NCBI GenBank assembly: GCA_030645495.1 | Contig: JAUSLV010000005.1 | Location: 1 to 64,000, forward strand | Source: Actinomycetota bacterium | Lineage (GTDB): Bacteria > Actinomycetota > Acidimicrobiia > Acidimicrobiales > Ilumatobacteraceae | Length of the DNA stretch: 64,000 nt | Direction: 5' to 3' | Shown here: piece by piece, positions 16,592 through 24,865 of the stretch | Layout: each line of letters opens with the position of its first letter | Numbering within the stretch: position 1 is the stretch's first letter | Program-made: the position numbers and the translations under genes | Notes under the pieces: generated by a model | Told to the model about the DNA's origin: nothing | What the model saw: the letters and a program-made list of their open reading frames with translations, nothing else | Databases searched by the model: none

Positions 16592-18334
16592 GTGGCCGCT
16601 GAAGCGCTGGAGCAGTCGATGCTCGAATCGAAGGACAAGGACCAGTTGCTCGCCATCGCGCAGGCGCTGGGCATCAAGACCACCGCCCGCGCGGCAAAGG
16701 CGACGTTGATCGCCAAGATCTTGGAGACCACCGGCGTGGGTCCGGCCGGTTCCGCTCCGGCTCCGGCAGGCGATGACGGCCCGCAGGCCGCCGACGCGCC
16801 GGCCGCCGAGTCGGCCGACGAGGTGATCCTCGGTCCCGACGGTGAGCCGCTGGCGAATTGGGAGATCGATCTCGTGCGCCGCGGCGAAGTCGAACGCCCC
16901 GCTCCCGCCGCGCCCACGGCCGCCAGCGACGACGACGATGGTGACGAAGACGGCGACGACGACGGCGACGACGATGGCGAGGGCCACGCCGAAGGCGAGA
17001 GCCGCAATGCACGCCGCCGCCGCCGGCGCCGCAACAAGAACCGAACCGGTGAGGGTGGCGACGGCCAGCCCGGCCAGCTCGGCCAGCCCGGCCAGCCCGG
17101 TCAGGGGCAGGGGCAGCAGCCCGCGCAGCAGGGTCAGAGTCAGCAGCCTCGTGAACGCGGCGAGCGCCCCGGCCGCGACGAGATTACCGAGGCCCCGGGC
17201 CTCGAGCCGGTGCAGGTGGCCGGCTACGTCGATCTGCGCGAGGAGGGCTACGGCTTCCTGCGCGTCAACGGCTACCTGGCGTCGCGCGACGACGCCTATG
17301 TGCCGGTGAAGCTGACCCGCCAGATGAGCCTGCGCAAGGGCGACCACGTCACCGGCCTCAGCCGCCCGGCCGGCCGCAACGAGAAGAACCCGGCGCTGCT
17401 GGAGATCCACACGATCAACGGCCGCGACCCCGAGGAAGCGCGCAACCGGCCCAAGTTCGAAGACCTCACCGCGATCTTCCCCGACGAGCGCCTGAAGCTC
17501 GAACTGAAGAACGACCCGTACAACATGACGGTGCGGATCATCGACCTGATGTCGCCGATCGGCAAGGGCCAGCGCGGCATCATCGTGTCGCCGCCCAAGG
17601 CCGGCAAGACCACGATCATGAAGACCATCGCCGGTGCCATCGAGGAGAACAACCCCGAAGTCACGCTGATGGTGTTGCTGCTCGACGAGCGGCCCGAGGA
17701 AGTCACCGACATGCGCCGCACGGTGAAGGGCGAGGTGATCGCCAGCACGTTCGATCGCCCCAGCGAGGAGCACACGCACGTCGCCGAGCTGGCGATCGAG
17801 AAGGCCAAGCGGTTGGTGGAGATGGGCCACGACGTGGTGATCATCGTCGACGGCATCACCCGCCTCAGCCGTGCCTACAACCTCGCTGCGCCGCCCAGCG
17901 GGCGCATTCTCTCCGGCGGCATCGACGCCGGTGCGCTCTACCCGCCGAAGAAGTTCTTCGGCGCCGCCCGCAACGTGGAGGAGGGTGGCTCGCTCACCAT
18001 CCTGGCCACCGCGCTGGTGGACACGAACAGCCGTATGGATGAGGCGATCTTCGAGGAGTTCAAGGGCACCGGCAACATGGAGCTGCGCCTCGACCGTCGC
18101 CTCGCCGAGCGCCGCATCTTCCCGGCGATCGACGTGGATGCCTCCAGCACCCGCCACGAGGAGCTGCTGTTCGACAAGAAGCAGCTGCAGTTGGTGTGGA
18201 AGCTGCGCCGCGTGCTGTCCGGCCTGGCCGAAGGCGGCAACGCGGCCCCTGGCCTCGAGCTGCTGCAGGACCGCCTCAAGTCGTTCCGCACCAACGACGA
18301 GTTCCTCGCCGAAATCGCCAAGCAACCCGGCTGA
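16592..18334 (+). CDS. rho: Transcription termination factor Rho
   Basis: 580 residues from GTG 16592 (GGAA ~10 nt upstream); ATG 16619 would remove nine residues. Domains: Rho N-terminal helix domain (~10-45, [20 protein letters not shown]), a long insertion that is first acidic ([13 protein letters not shown]), then arginine-rich (ARRRRRRR) and then Gly/Gln/Pro-rich (~110-190), the RNA-binding cold-shock domain ([19 protein letters not shown]), and the hexameric ATPase with Walker [10 protein letters not shown] (~335) and Walker [17 protein letters not shown]. Family length is ~420 residues; the extra ~160 are the N-terminal insertion typical of actinobacterial Rho. Confidence 0.97.
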   Translation: MAAEALEQSMLESKDKDQLLAIAQALGIKTTARAAKATLIAKILETTGVGPAGSAPAPAGDDGPQAADAPAAESADEVILGPDGEPLANWEIDLVRRGEVERPAPAAPTAASDDDDGDEDGDDDGDDDGEGHAEGESRNARRRRRRRNKNRTGEGGDGQPGQLGQPGQPGQGQGQQPAQQGQSQQPRERGERPGRDEITEAPGLEPVQVAGYVDLREEGYGFLRVNGYLASRDDAYVPVKLTRQMSLRKGDHVTGLSRPAGRNEKNPALLEIHTINGRDPEEARNRPKFEDLTAIFPDERLKLELKNDPYNMTVRIIDLMSPIGKGQRGIIVSPPKAGKTTIMKTIAGAIEENNPEVTLMVLLLDERPEEVTDMRRTVKGEVIASTFDRPSEEHTHVAELAIEKAKRLVEMGHDVVIIVDGITRLSRAYNLAAPPSGRILSGGIDAGALYPPKKFFGAARNVEEGGSLTILATALVDTNSRMDEAIFEEFKGTGNMELRLDRRLAERRIFPAIDVDASSTRHEELLFDKKQLQLVWKLRRVLSGLAEGGNAAPGLELLQDRLKSFRTNDEFLAEIAKQPG

Positions 18335-18350
18335 CGGCCCGGCCTGCTGG

Positions 18351-18370
18351 CTGATATCGTGAGATATCAG
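18351..18370. promoter_or_regulatory. Inverted-repeat operator candidate of vapBC
   Basis: Perfect inverted repeat CTGATATC-GTGA-GATATCAG. It ends inside the AGGAGG ribosome binding site (18369-18374) of the antitoxin gene and contains a -10-like TATCGT. Ribbon-helix-helix antitoxins repress their own operons through short palindromes of this kind. In RNA it could also fold and mask the ribosome binding site. Confidence 0.6.
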
Positions 18371-18382
18371 GAGGTGGCACAG

Positions 18383-18604
18383 ATGACCGACATCCTCATC
18401 CGAGACATCCCCGACGAGGTGATCGCCGCGATCGACGCCCGGGCCAAGCGGGTTGGGTTGTCTCGCACCGAGTACCTCCGCCGAACGCTCGAACGCGAGC
18501 GACTCGGCGGCGGCGGGCCGGTGACGCTCGACCACCTTGCACACCTCACCTCGCTGGCCGCTGACATCGATGACCCCGGCGTGATGTCCGGCGCGTGGTC
18601 GTGA
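18383..18604 (+). CDS. Ribbon-helix-helix antitoxin (VapB-type)
   Basis: 73 residues from ATG 18383, chosen because AGGAGG lies 8 nt upstream; an in-frame GTG at 18359 would put the operator inside the gene. The N-terminal [20 protein letters not shown] and [16 protein letters not shown] form the ribbon-helix-helix DNA-binding fold (strand, helix, helix). The C-terminal ~30 residues should bind the toxin. It neutralises the PIN toxin encoded next and represses the operon. Its TGA overlaps the GTG of the toxin gene (GTGA). Confidence 0.85.
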   Translation: MTDILIRDIPDEVIAAIDARAKRVGLSRTEYLRRTLERERLGGGGPVTLDHLAHLTSLAADIDDPGVMSGAWS

Positions 18605-19008
18605 CGGCGTGGCTGATCGACAAGTCGGCGCTCGTCCGACTGAGCACAGCAGTGGATGTCGACGACTGGGTGGGCCGCATCGACCGTGGCCTGGTTCGGA
18701 TCTCCACCGTCACGCGGCTCGAGGTCGGCTACTCCGCACGCACTGCCGCCGACCACCGGACGCTGCTGTCCGAGCCACCGATCTCGGCGATGCCCGTCGA
18801 GTACCTGACACCGAAGATCGAGGATCGGGCGCTCGAACTACAACTCGCCCTCGCTGAGCGCGGCCACCACCGAGCACCGTCGGTGCCAGATCTGTTGATC
18901 GCCGCGACCGCCGAGCTTGCCGACCTCACCGTGCTGCATCTCGACAAGGACTTCGAGCTCATCGCCGAGCTCACCGGACAAACCGTCGAACGCCTGCACG
19001 TGCACTAG
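18601..19008 (+). CDS. PIN-domain ribonuclease toxin (VapC-type)
   Basis: 135 residues from GTG 18601; GTG 18595 is an alternative. PIN-domain layout: Asp7 in [10 protein letters not shown], Glu in [10 protein letters not shown], then [20 protein letters not shown] and [12 protein letters not shown], giving the four acidic metal ligands. VapC toxins cut tRNA or rRNA. All catalytic acids are present, so it should be active. The pair sits 16 nt after the rho stop and probably entered as a small accessory module. Confidence 0.88.
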   Translation: MTAWLIDKSALVRLSTAVDVDDWVGRIDRGLVRISTVTRLEVGYSARTAADHRTLLSEPPISAMPVEYLTPKIEDRALELQLALAERGHHRAPSVPDLLIAATAELADLTVLHLDKDFELIAELTGQTVERLHVH

Positions 19009-19029
19009 TCACCCCAGCTGGGTCGAGGT

Positions 19030-19053
19030 GGCGATCAGCATCTCGCGATCGCC
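19030..19053. terminator. Weak hairpin after vapC
   Basis: GGCGATC and GATCGCC pair around a 10-nt loop, 21 nt after the vapC stop. No T-run follows, so if it terminates transcription it does so without a U-tract. Confidence 0.25.
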
Positions 19054-19104
19054 CCGAGACACGCGAGCGACGCCACTAATCAGTGCGATGTGCGAGAGTT
19101 CCTC

Positions 19105-19566
19105 ATGGACCAGAAGGACCGAGACCACTGGTTCGTGGCCGGCGTAGTCGTAGCCGGGCTCGGCTGCTGGCTCACGTACTGCGCCGTTCAGCCCCACGAC
19201 TTCTGGAACAGTGCCGACTCGGGCAATGCCACCACGATCTTCGGATGGAACGCCCCGGGGGTCCCGGAGGACGATGCTTCAGCCGTCCCGGATCGGATCT
19301 GGATCGTCATGGTCGGGTGGTCAATCCTGAGCCTCTCGGCGGGTTGGTTGAGGCCGAGGTCTTGGTTGACAATCGGGGTGTACACCGTTCTGCCTACCTG
19401 GATCATCTACCTCCCCACTGCACCGCGTTCCGATGACGGGCTGTGGGGAGTTGGCGTGCTCGTAGTGCCGTTCACGATCGTCGGGTTCGCTGCGGCCGCT
19501 TGGTTTGCCGGCAAGTTGAGGTGTGCCAGCGCAACGGTTCGTCACCCGGCCCAAACGCTGCGGTAG
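19105..19566 (+). CDS. Small integral membrane protein, unknown function
   Basis: 153 residues from ATG 19105; GTG 19090 would add five. Four hydrophobic segments are visible: HWFVAGVVVAGLGCWLTYCA, IWIVMVGWSILSLSAGWL, WLTIGVYTVLPTWIIYL and VGVLVVPFTIVGFAAAAWFA. No family is recognised. Codon use is less GC-biased at third positions than in the neighbours (for example gtagccgggctc, atctacctcccc), consistent with recent acquisition together with vapBC, but this is an impression and was not computed. Confidence 0.55.
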   Translation: MDQKDRDHWFVAGVVVAGLGCWLTYCAVQPHDFWNSADSGNATTIFGWNAPGVPEDDASAVPDRIWIVMVGWSILSLSAGWLRPRSWLTIGVYTVLPTWIIYLPTAPRSDDGLWGVGVLVVPFTIVGFAAAAWFAGKLRCASATVRHPAQTLR

Positions 19567-19582
19567 CCGGCCGCCGACCTCG

Positions 19583-20236
19583 CTACTTCTTGATGCGGGG
19601 GGTGAGGCCCATCACCACCACGTACTCCTTGCGGCCGGGGGCCTCCCGATTCGCTCGGAAGCGGTTGCTCAACTCCTCGATCGTCTGCTGCAGTTCACGC
19701 GCTTCGTCCTCGGTGAGCGCGATCGCACCCCACCACTCGGTGACGGGCACGGGCAGCGGCTCGTCGTCCTCGATGAAGTTCAGCTCGATGCCACGGTCGG
19801 GGTGGCTCTTGATGCGTAGCCCGCGCCGCAGGTGCTTCGCGATCTGCACATCCACGGACTTCGTGAACTCGGCGAACATGTGTGAACGTCCACCGTGCAG
19901 GAGCTCGTCGCGGCGCCCGGGCGGGATCGCATCGAGGGGGATGTGGAACTCGCCGCTCACCGCCCGGTACATCGGGATCGCCTTGCCGGCGCGAGGCACG
20001 GTGCGGGTGACCTCCACGAGACCCGCCCGCGTGAAGCGACCGACCCAGTAGGCCAGCGTGCTGGCGGGGATGGACAGCTCGGCGGCGGCCGACCCCAGGC
20101 TGTGCTCGCGGCGCATGAAGGGCGCCAGCCGGCGGGCGGCGGTGAGGTCCATCAGCACATCCACCGCCATGTGGTCGCGTACCACGACGGGCGTGGCGGC
20201 CGGCGGAGCAGTCTGATTCGAAAGAGGGACTAGCAC
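19583..20236 (-). CDS. Winged-helix transcriptional regulator (ArsR-like)
   Basis: 217 residues from the GTG complementary to 20234-20236. TAGTCT lies 7 nt before this GTG, as at other leaderless genes here. A later ATG at 20170 is a possible alternative, and an upstream TTG was rejected. The N-terminal half is a winged helix: LTAARRLAPFMRREHSLGSA, AAELSIPASTLAYWVGRFTR, AGLVEVTR. The C-terminal half (DVQIAKHLRRGLRIKSHPDR, EELSNRFRANRE) is probably a ligand-binding or dimerisation domain. It is divergent from an MFS transporter across a perfect 12-bp inverted repeat, so it probably controls the exporter and itself. Confidence 0.75.
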   Translation of the reverse strand: MLVPLSNQTAPPAATPVVVRDHMAVDVLMDLTAARRLAPFMRREHSLGSAAAELSIPASTLAYWVGRFTRAGLVEVTRTVPRAGKAIPMYRAVSGEFHIPLDAIPPGRRDELLHGGRSHMFAEFTKSVDVQIAKHLRRGLRIKSHPDRGIELNFIEDDEPLPVPVTEWWGAIALTEDEARELQQTIEELSNRFRANREAPGRKEYVVVMGLTPRIKK

Positions 20237-20248
20237 TCGAATCAGACT
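20210..20248. promoter_or_regulatory. 12-bp inverted repeat between regulator and MFS exporter
   Basis: AGTCTGATTCGA (20210-20221) and TCGAATCAGACT (20237-20248) are perfect reverse complements separated by 15 nt. The right arm overlaps the proposed -10 (TAGTCT on the minus strand) of the regulator gene, and its start codon lies in the spacer. The centre-to-centre distance of 27 bp fits a dimer on two major grooves or two half-sites. Confidence 0.65.
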
Positions 20249-20265
20249 ACATCGATCATGCAACC

Positions 20266-21486
20266 ATGACTGAACGACGTGACTTCCCGAGATTGGTTGC
20301 CGGCCAAGGCGTGTCCGCAGTGGGCGATGGGGTGAACCGCATCGCGATCCTGTGGTGGGCTCGCCAGGCCACTGGCTCCGACGCCATCGTGGTGCTGGTG
20401 GCGCTGGCGACGGTGCTGCCCTCCTTGGCCGCGGCGCCGCTTGCCGGCTGGCTGGTCGACCGCCTGCCCCGGCGCAACCTGATGTTGGGTGCCGACGCGA
20501 TCCGCTGCGTCACGAGTGCTGTGTTGGCCTGGGCCGTGTGGGCCGGGTCGCTGAGCACGGCGTTCGTGATCGCGATGGCGGTGATCGCGGCGGTTGCTGC
20601 AGCGGTGTTCGACCCAGCGCTGCTGGCCTCGGTGACGCTGATGGTGAAGGAGGACGAGTTGGTGAAGGCCAACTCGCTGCTCGGCGGCACGGTGGCGATC
20701 GCCGGTATCGCCGGCCCGGCACTCGGTGGCGTGCTGGTCGGGGTGTTCGGCACCGGCGCGGCGTTGATGGCTGACGCGGCGACGTTCCTGATTTCGTTCG
20801 TGTTGGTCGCGCTCAGCCGTGTTCCCGACCCGGTGCGCACCGCTTCGGCGGCAGGTGACGGCGCGTGGGCCGGGTTCCGGCTGTTGCGTGACGACCGCAG
20901 CATCCGCGACCTCGTGGTGGTGGCGGCAGGGTTGAACCTGTGCGTCGCTCCGCTGACCGTGCTGGTGGTGGGCCTCGCGGCCGGCCCGCTCAACCTTGGT
21001 GGCAGTGGCTTCGGCCTGCTCGCCGCCGCCGTGCCACTGGGCATCCTGATCGGGTTCGTGATCGCACCGAAGGTCGGTCGCTCGGCCCACAGTGCGTTGT
21101 TCGCGCTGCTGGTCACCGGTGGGTTCCTGGCGGCCGCCGGGCTCGGTCCGTGGGCAGTGTGGGCGGGAGCGGCGTTCGTGCTCGCTGGCGTGGGCGTAGG
21201 GGTCATCAACAGCGTGCTGCCGGCCCGCTTCCAGCAGGGTGTGGCTCCGGAGGTGCAGGGGAGGGTGTTCGCTCTGGTCGGAGCGCTCGGCCAGGCGGGG
21301 CGACCGGTCGGCCTGTTGCTCGCCGCGCCACTGATCGCAGTGGTCGGTGTGCGTGGCGGGTTCGTGGTGTGCGGCGTGGCGCTGGCGGCGGTGGCCTGGG
21401 CGGGTAGGGGTGGCCTGGCTGGTTCTGCGGCGGCCATCGCCGGCGAAGGGGCACAGAGCACCGAATTCGACGAGTGCCTCCGGTGA
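20266..21486 (+). CDS. MFS transporter (MFS_3-like exporter)
   Basis: 406 residues with about 12 hydrophobic segments and the MFS motif A-like loop LAGWLVDRLPRRNLMLGADAI between helices 2 and 3. The opening FPRLVAGQGVSAVGDGVNRI is typical of the transmembrane secretion effector / MFS_3 group of small-molecule and macrolide exporters. Substrate unknown. It is controlled by the divergent winged-helix gene in the likely model. The start is ATG 20266, 30 nt from the regulator start. Placement between vapBC and rpmE marks the end of an accessory insert in a conserved region. Confidence 0.85.
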   Translation: MTERRDFPRLVAGQGVSAVGDGVNRIAILWWARQATGSDAIVVLVALATVLPSLAAAPLAGWLVDRLPRRNLMLGADAIRCVTSAVLAWAVWAGSLSTAFVIAMAVIAAVAAAVFDPALLASVTLMVKEDELVKANSLLGGTVAIAGIAGPALGGVLVGVFGTGAALMADAATFLISFVLVALSRVPDPVRTASAAGDGAWAGFRLLRDDRSIRDLVVVAAGLNLCVAPLTVLVVGLAAGPLNLGGSGFGLLAAAVPLGILIGFVIAPKVGRSAHSALFALLVTGGFLAAAGLGPWAVWAGAAFVLAGVGVGVINSVLPARFQQGVAPEVQGRVFALVGALGQAGRPVGLLLAAPLIAVVGVRGGFVVCGVALAAVAWAGRGGLAGSAAAIAGEGAQSTEFDECLR

Positions 21487-21528
21487 TTCCGGCGATACAC
21501 TCCGTTGCCTACTTCTACGGAGAATGCC

Positions 21529-21741
21529 ATGAAGACCGACATCCACCCCAAGTACAACGACATCAACGTGCGCTGCTCATGCGGCAACACGTTCGTCACC
21601 CGTTCCACCCGTGGTGGCGATCTCACCTTGGAACTGTGCAACGAGTGCCACCCGTTCTTCACCGGCAAGCAGAAGCTGGTCGACACCGGTGGCCGCGTCG
21701 AGCGCTTCAACAAGCGCTACGGCGAGCGCAAGGCCAAGTGA
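21529..21741 (+). CDS. rpmE: Ribosomal protein bL31
   Basis: 70 residues, normal for bL31. [20 protein letters not shown] begins the protein; CxC (16, 18) and CNEC (37, 40) form the zinc site, so this is the zinc-containing C+ form. GGAG lies about 6 nt before ATG 21529, and a TACACT hexamer at 21496-21501 could be the -10 of its own promoter. It normally follows rho in actinobacteria; here the vapBC-MFS block intervenes. A strong terminator follows. Confidence 0.97.
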   Translation: MKTDIHPKYNDINVRCSCGNTFVTRSTRGGDLTLELCNECHPFFTGKQKLVDTGGRVERFNKRYGERKAK

Positions 21742-21773
21742 CCTCGCAGTACTCCTGACGTTCATTCGTCGTT

Positions 21774-21810
21774 CCACCGCCCGGCCGTCTGGCCGGGCGG
21801 TGGTCGTTTT
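21774..21810 (+). terminator. Rho-independent terminator of rpmE
   Basis: Perfect 13-bp stem CCACCGCCCGGCC / GGCCGGGCGGTGG with loop GTCT (21774-21803), followed by TCGTTTT. It is the clearest intrinsic terminator in the window, 33 nt after the rpmE stop. Confidence 0.9.
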
Positions 21811-21836
21811 GGCCACCACCCCTAGCGTGTCGGGTG

Positions 21837-22829
21837 ATGAACCAGCCCACCCGGCGCTCGCAACTCAACGCCTTGAAGCTGCACGCGCTGGTGAGCGAGC
21901 ACTCCGGCGGTGAGTGCCCGGTGGCGGCCGACGAGTTCGACTCGTTCGGCGGTGGCGCCGCGGTGCTCGTGGATGGCGTGGCCTGGGTGCTGCTCGACGA
22001 CCAGCCCGAACGGGGGCTGGGCGGGGCGCTGGCCTGGGCCTTGCGCCGGTCCGCGACCGCCTTGCACGTAGTGGCCGAGCGCGGAACAGGGTTACTGGCT
22101 CGTCGCGCGGCGGGGTTCCGGCTGCCCATCAGCGTGTGGCTGGTGGATGGTCGTGCGCTGTCGCCGGCGGCCGCCGAGCCGTTGCCCACACCGCCGCCCC
22201 CTCCTGCGCAGCACCAACAGCTCGCCGCGATGATCACGAAGGGCGGCGCGTTGCCCGTGGAGGAGCACGGCGTGCTGGGCGGCGAGGTGCACGGCCTGGA
22301 GGTGTGCCGCGTGGTCACCGACCCGCACACCGGGGCGCTGCGCCTCGACGTGGGTATCGGCGCCGACGACCGCCAGATGTTCCAGATGCTGCACGGCGAC
22401 AAACCCACCGTGCAGGCGTTGGCCGACGTGGTGGCGTTCGTCGGCGCGCAACGTGCCCCGGGAGCGCCGCGCCATCCGCTCAACCTGCTGGCCCAAGAGC
22501 GTCTACTGCGTGCGCAGCTGATCGAGCAGCCTGGCCTGATCGGGGCGCAGTCGGTGGCGGCGGCCCCACCGCCGCTGCCGCGACCGAACCTGAAAGACCC
22601 GGTGCCGTGCGTCGCTGTGGCTCACATCGATGGCCGCCGGATTGTGGTGGTGTGCTCGTCGGGTGTCGATCTCGATCTCGTGCCGTACGCCGTTGATGCG
22701 TGCACCGCGCTCGGCCTCGGTGAGTGCCGCCTGGTGGTACCCGCCCGCGATGCCCTACCCATCCAGCACACCATCGCCGCTGCGGCCACCGTCGCCATCA
22801 CGGTGGTCGGCCTCGACGCCGTAGCCTGA
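21837..22829 (+). CDS. Conserved hypothetical protein between rpmE and prfA
   Basis: 330 residues from ATG 21837; a GTG lies one codon upstream. TAGCGT (21823-21828) sits 8 nt before the ATG. No family is recognised. The N-terminal ~100 residues (FGGGAAVLVDGVAWVLLDDQ, RGLGGALAWALRR, ALHVVAERGTGLLARRAAGF) and a C-terminal domain (VAHIDGRRIVVVCSSGVDLD to the end) are separated by a Pro/Ala-rich stretch (LPTPPPPPAQHQ) and a central segment with LRLDVGIGADDRQMFQMLHG. It appears soluble. Position next to prfA suggests a translation or tRNA-related role, but nothing in the sequence proves this. Confidence 0.75.
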   Translation: MNQPTRRSQLNALKLHALVSEHSGGECPVAADEFDSFGGGAAVLVDGVAWVLLDDQPERGLGGALAWALRRSATALHVVAERGTGLLARRAAGFRLPISVWLVDGRALSPAAAEPLPTPPPPPAQHQQLAAMITKGGALPVEEHGVLGGEVHGLEVCRVVTDPHTGALRLDVGIGADDRQMFQMLHGDKPTVQALADVVAFVGAQRAPGAPRHPLNLLAQERLLRAQLIEQPGLIGAQSVAAAPPPLPRPNLKDPVPCVAVAHIDGRRIVVVCSSGVDLDLVPYAVDACTALGLGECRLVVPARDALPIQHTIAAAATVAITVVGLDAVA

Positions 22830-22836
22830 CAACCCT

Positions 22837-23901
22837 GTGTTCGATCGTGTGCAGTCCCTGGAAGACGAATTCGTCTCGCTCGAGTCGAGTCTTTCCGACC
22901 CCGAACTGGTGAACGACCAGGCCCGCATGCGCGAGGTCACCCGGCGTTACAAAGACCTCACGCCGGTCGTCGACTGCATCCGTCGTCGGCGCATGCTGCT
23001 GGCCGACGCCGAGGCAGCCCGCGAGTTCCTGGCCGCGGCCGATGAGGGCGACCGGGCGGTGTGGAAGCACGAGCTGGCCGACGCCGAGGCCCAGCTCGAT
23101 GCGCTGGAGGAGGAGCTGCGGCTGCTGATGCTGCCCAAGGACCCCAACGACGGGCGAGCAGTGATCATCGAGATCCGCGGTGCAGAGGGCGGCGAAGAGG
23201 CCAACCTGTTCGCCCGCGATCTCTACGACATGTACCGCGCCTACGCCAACGCGAAGGGCTGGACCGTGGAGGTGTTGTCGGTCGACGACAGCGACCTCGG
23301 CGGCATCAACCAGGTGACGATGATGGTGAAGGGCGACACGGCCTGGGGGCGGCTGAAGTTCGAGGGCGGCCCGCACCGTGTGCAGCGGGTGCCGGTGACG
23401 GAGAGCCAGGGCCGCATCCATACCTCGTCGGCCACCGTCCTGGTGCTGCCCGAGGCCGAAGACGTGGAGGTGCACATCGACGACAAAGACCTCGACGTGG
23501 ATGTGTATCGCAGCAGCGGCGCCGGCGGCCAGAGCGTCAACACCACCGACTCGGCGGTGCGCATCACCCACAAACCCACGGGTGTGGTGGTCACGATGCA
23601 GGACGAGCGCAGCCAGATCCAGAACCGGGCGCGGGCACTCACCGTGTTGCGCGCCCGCCTGCTGAAGCTGGCACAGGACGAGCAGAACGCCGCACTCTCG
23701 GTGGAGCGGCGCTCGCAGGTTGGCGGCGGTGGGCGCGGCGAGAAGATACGCACCTACAACTTCAAGGAGAACCGCCTCACCGACCACCGCATCGGGTTCA
23801 CGATCTACCGTCTGCAGGACGTGCTGGCCGGGGATCTCGACGAGGTGGTCGACGCGCTGACGGCCGACGAACGGGCCAGGCAGCTGGCCGGCGAGGCCTG
23901 A
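22837..23901 (+). CDS. prfA: Peptide chain release factor 1
   Basis: 354 residues. It recognises UAA and UAG: the tripeptide motif is P-V-T in RVPVTESQGRIHTS, the RF1 type rather than RF2 (SPF). The GGQ motif is at 230-232 in RSSGAGGQSVNTTDS and should be glutamine-methylated by PrmC, encoded next. N-terminal coiled-coil domain ~1-100. GTG 22837 has TAGCCT 9 nt upstream and no Shine-Dalgarno, suggesting a leaderless transcript. prmC starts 7 nt after the stop. Confidence 0.97.
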   Translation: MFDRVQSLEDEFVSLESSLSDPELVNDQARMREVTRRYKDLTPVVDCIRRRRMLLADAEAAREFLAAADEGDRAVWKHELADAEAQLDALEEELRLLMLPKDPNDGRAVIIEIRGAEGGEEANLFARDLYDMYRAYANAKGWTVEVLSVDDSDLGGINQVTMMVKGDTAWGRLKFEGGPHRVQRVPVTESQGRIHTSSATVLVLPEAEDVEVHIDDKDLDVDVYRSSGAGGQSVNTTDSAVRITHKPTGVVVTMQDERSQIQNRARALTVLRARLLKLAQDEQNAALSVERRSQVGGGGRGEKIRTYNFKENRLTDHRIGFTIYRLQDVLAGDLDEVVDALTADERARQLAGEA

Positions 23902-23908
23902 GCGGGCG

Positions 23909-24781
23909 ATGAGTGACGGCACGATCTCGTGGCGGCAGCTGTGGGATGAAACGGCCGCGCTGCACGGTCGACCGCAGGCGCGCTGGCTGTGCGAGGAGGC
24001 CAGCGGCGCGTTCGGCGACGAGTTCCGCGACGTGCTGCAGCGGCCGGCCACAGAGCGGCAGGTGGCGCACCTCGATGCGATGCTCGCCCGTTTGCTCGCC
24101 GGCGAGCCGCTGCAGTACGTGTTGGGCCACTGGTCGTTCCGCACGCTCGACCTGTTGGTGGATCGCCGGGTGCTGATCCCCCGGCCCGAGACCGAGCTGG
24201 TGGTCGGCGCGGCGATCGAGCATGCCAGGGCATTGTTGGGCAGGTTCCCCGACCGGCCGCTGCCGATGGCCGATCTGGGTACCGGCAGCGGTGCAATCGG
24301 CCTGTCCCTGGCCGCCGAACTGCCTCGTGGCGCGGTGGAGGTGTGGCTCACCGACGTGTCGGCGGATGCACTCGATGTCGCTCGGGCCAACGCTGCCGGG
24401 TTGGGGATCGCCGGGGCTGGCGTGCGCTTCGGCGAGGGCTCGTGGTTCGCCGCGCTGCCCAGCGAACTGGTGGGTGCGCTGGCCTTGGTGGTGTCGAACC
24501 CGCCGTACATTGCCCACGACGACCCTCGGGTCGAGCCATCCGTGCGCGGGTGGGAGCCGGCGGCCGCCCTGTTCGCCGGCCCCGACGGCCTGGCCGATGT
24601 GCGCACCATCGCTGCGGCTGCGGCCACTTGGCTGCGGCCGAATGGCCGACTCGTGGTGGAGGTCGGCTCGGGGCAGGGGGCCGAGGCGGCTGCGATCCTG
24701 TCGGCAGCGGGCCTCGGGGAGGTCGAGGTGCTGCCCGACCTTGCCGGGCACGACCGCATTGCCACGGCAGTGCGCGACTGA
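23909..24781 (+). CDS. prmC: Release factor glutamine N5-methyltransferase
   Basis: 290 residues. It methylates the Gln of the GGQ motif in release factors. An N-terminal helical domain contains LLAGEPLQYVLGHWSFRTLD and RVLIPRPETELVV. The methyltransferase fold follows with ADLGTGSGAIGLSLAAELP (SAM binding) and the catalytic NPPY at 197-200 in VSNPPYIAHDDP. It directly follows prfA. The gene for the threonylcarbamoyl-AMP synthase that often comes next (sua5/tsaC) is not found here. Confidence 0.95.
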   Translation: MSDGTISWRQLWDETAALHGRPQARWLCEEASGAFGDEFRDVLQRPATERQVAHLDAMLARLLAGEPLQYVLGHWSFRTLDLLVDRRVLIPRPETELVVGAAIEHARALLGRFPDRPLPMADLGTGSGAIGLSLAAELPRGAVEVWLTDVSADALDVARANAAGLGIAGAGVRFGEGSWFAALPSELVGALALVVSNPPYIAHDDPRVEPSVRGWEPAAALFAGPDGLADVRTIAAAAATWLRPNGRLVVEVGSGQGAEAAAILSAAGLGEVEVLPDLAGHDRIATAVRD

Positions 24782-24865
24782 CACTGCGAAAAGGCGAGAA
24801 ACTGACAGGAGTCCCTGGCAACCTGCTCTGGACGAGCGGCACGGTTCACTCAAGGAGTTCTCGCC

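Noticed and set aside
16458-16709. ATG in the rho leader opening a frame that overlaps the rho start
   Set aside because: The product is Arg/Ser/Pro-rich shadow sequence, and the ATG lies within a stem rather than behind a ribosome binding site.
14623-18544. Very long open frames on the minus strand opposite hom, thrC and rho (up to ~800 codons)
   Set aside because: They lie antisense to well-recognised genes, have Arg/Gly/His-rich composition and match the third-position GC shadow expected in this genome.
19009-19197. Minus-strand frame containing HEELSH, like a zinc-protease motif
   Set aside because: Only about 60 codons, no further protease features, and it overlaps the better supported membrane-protein gene.
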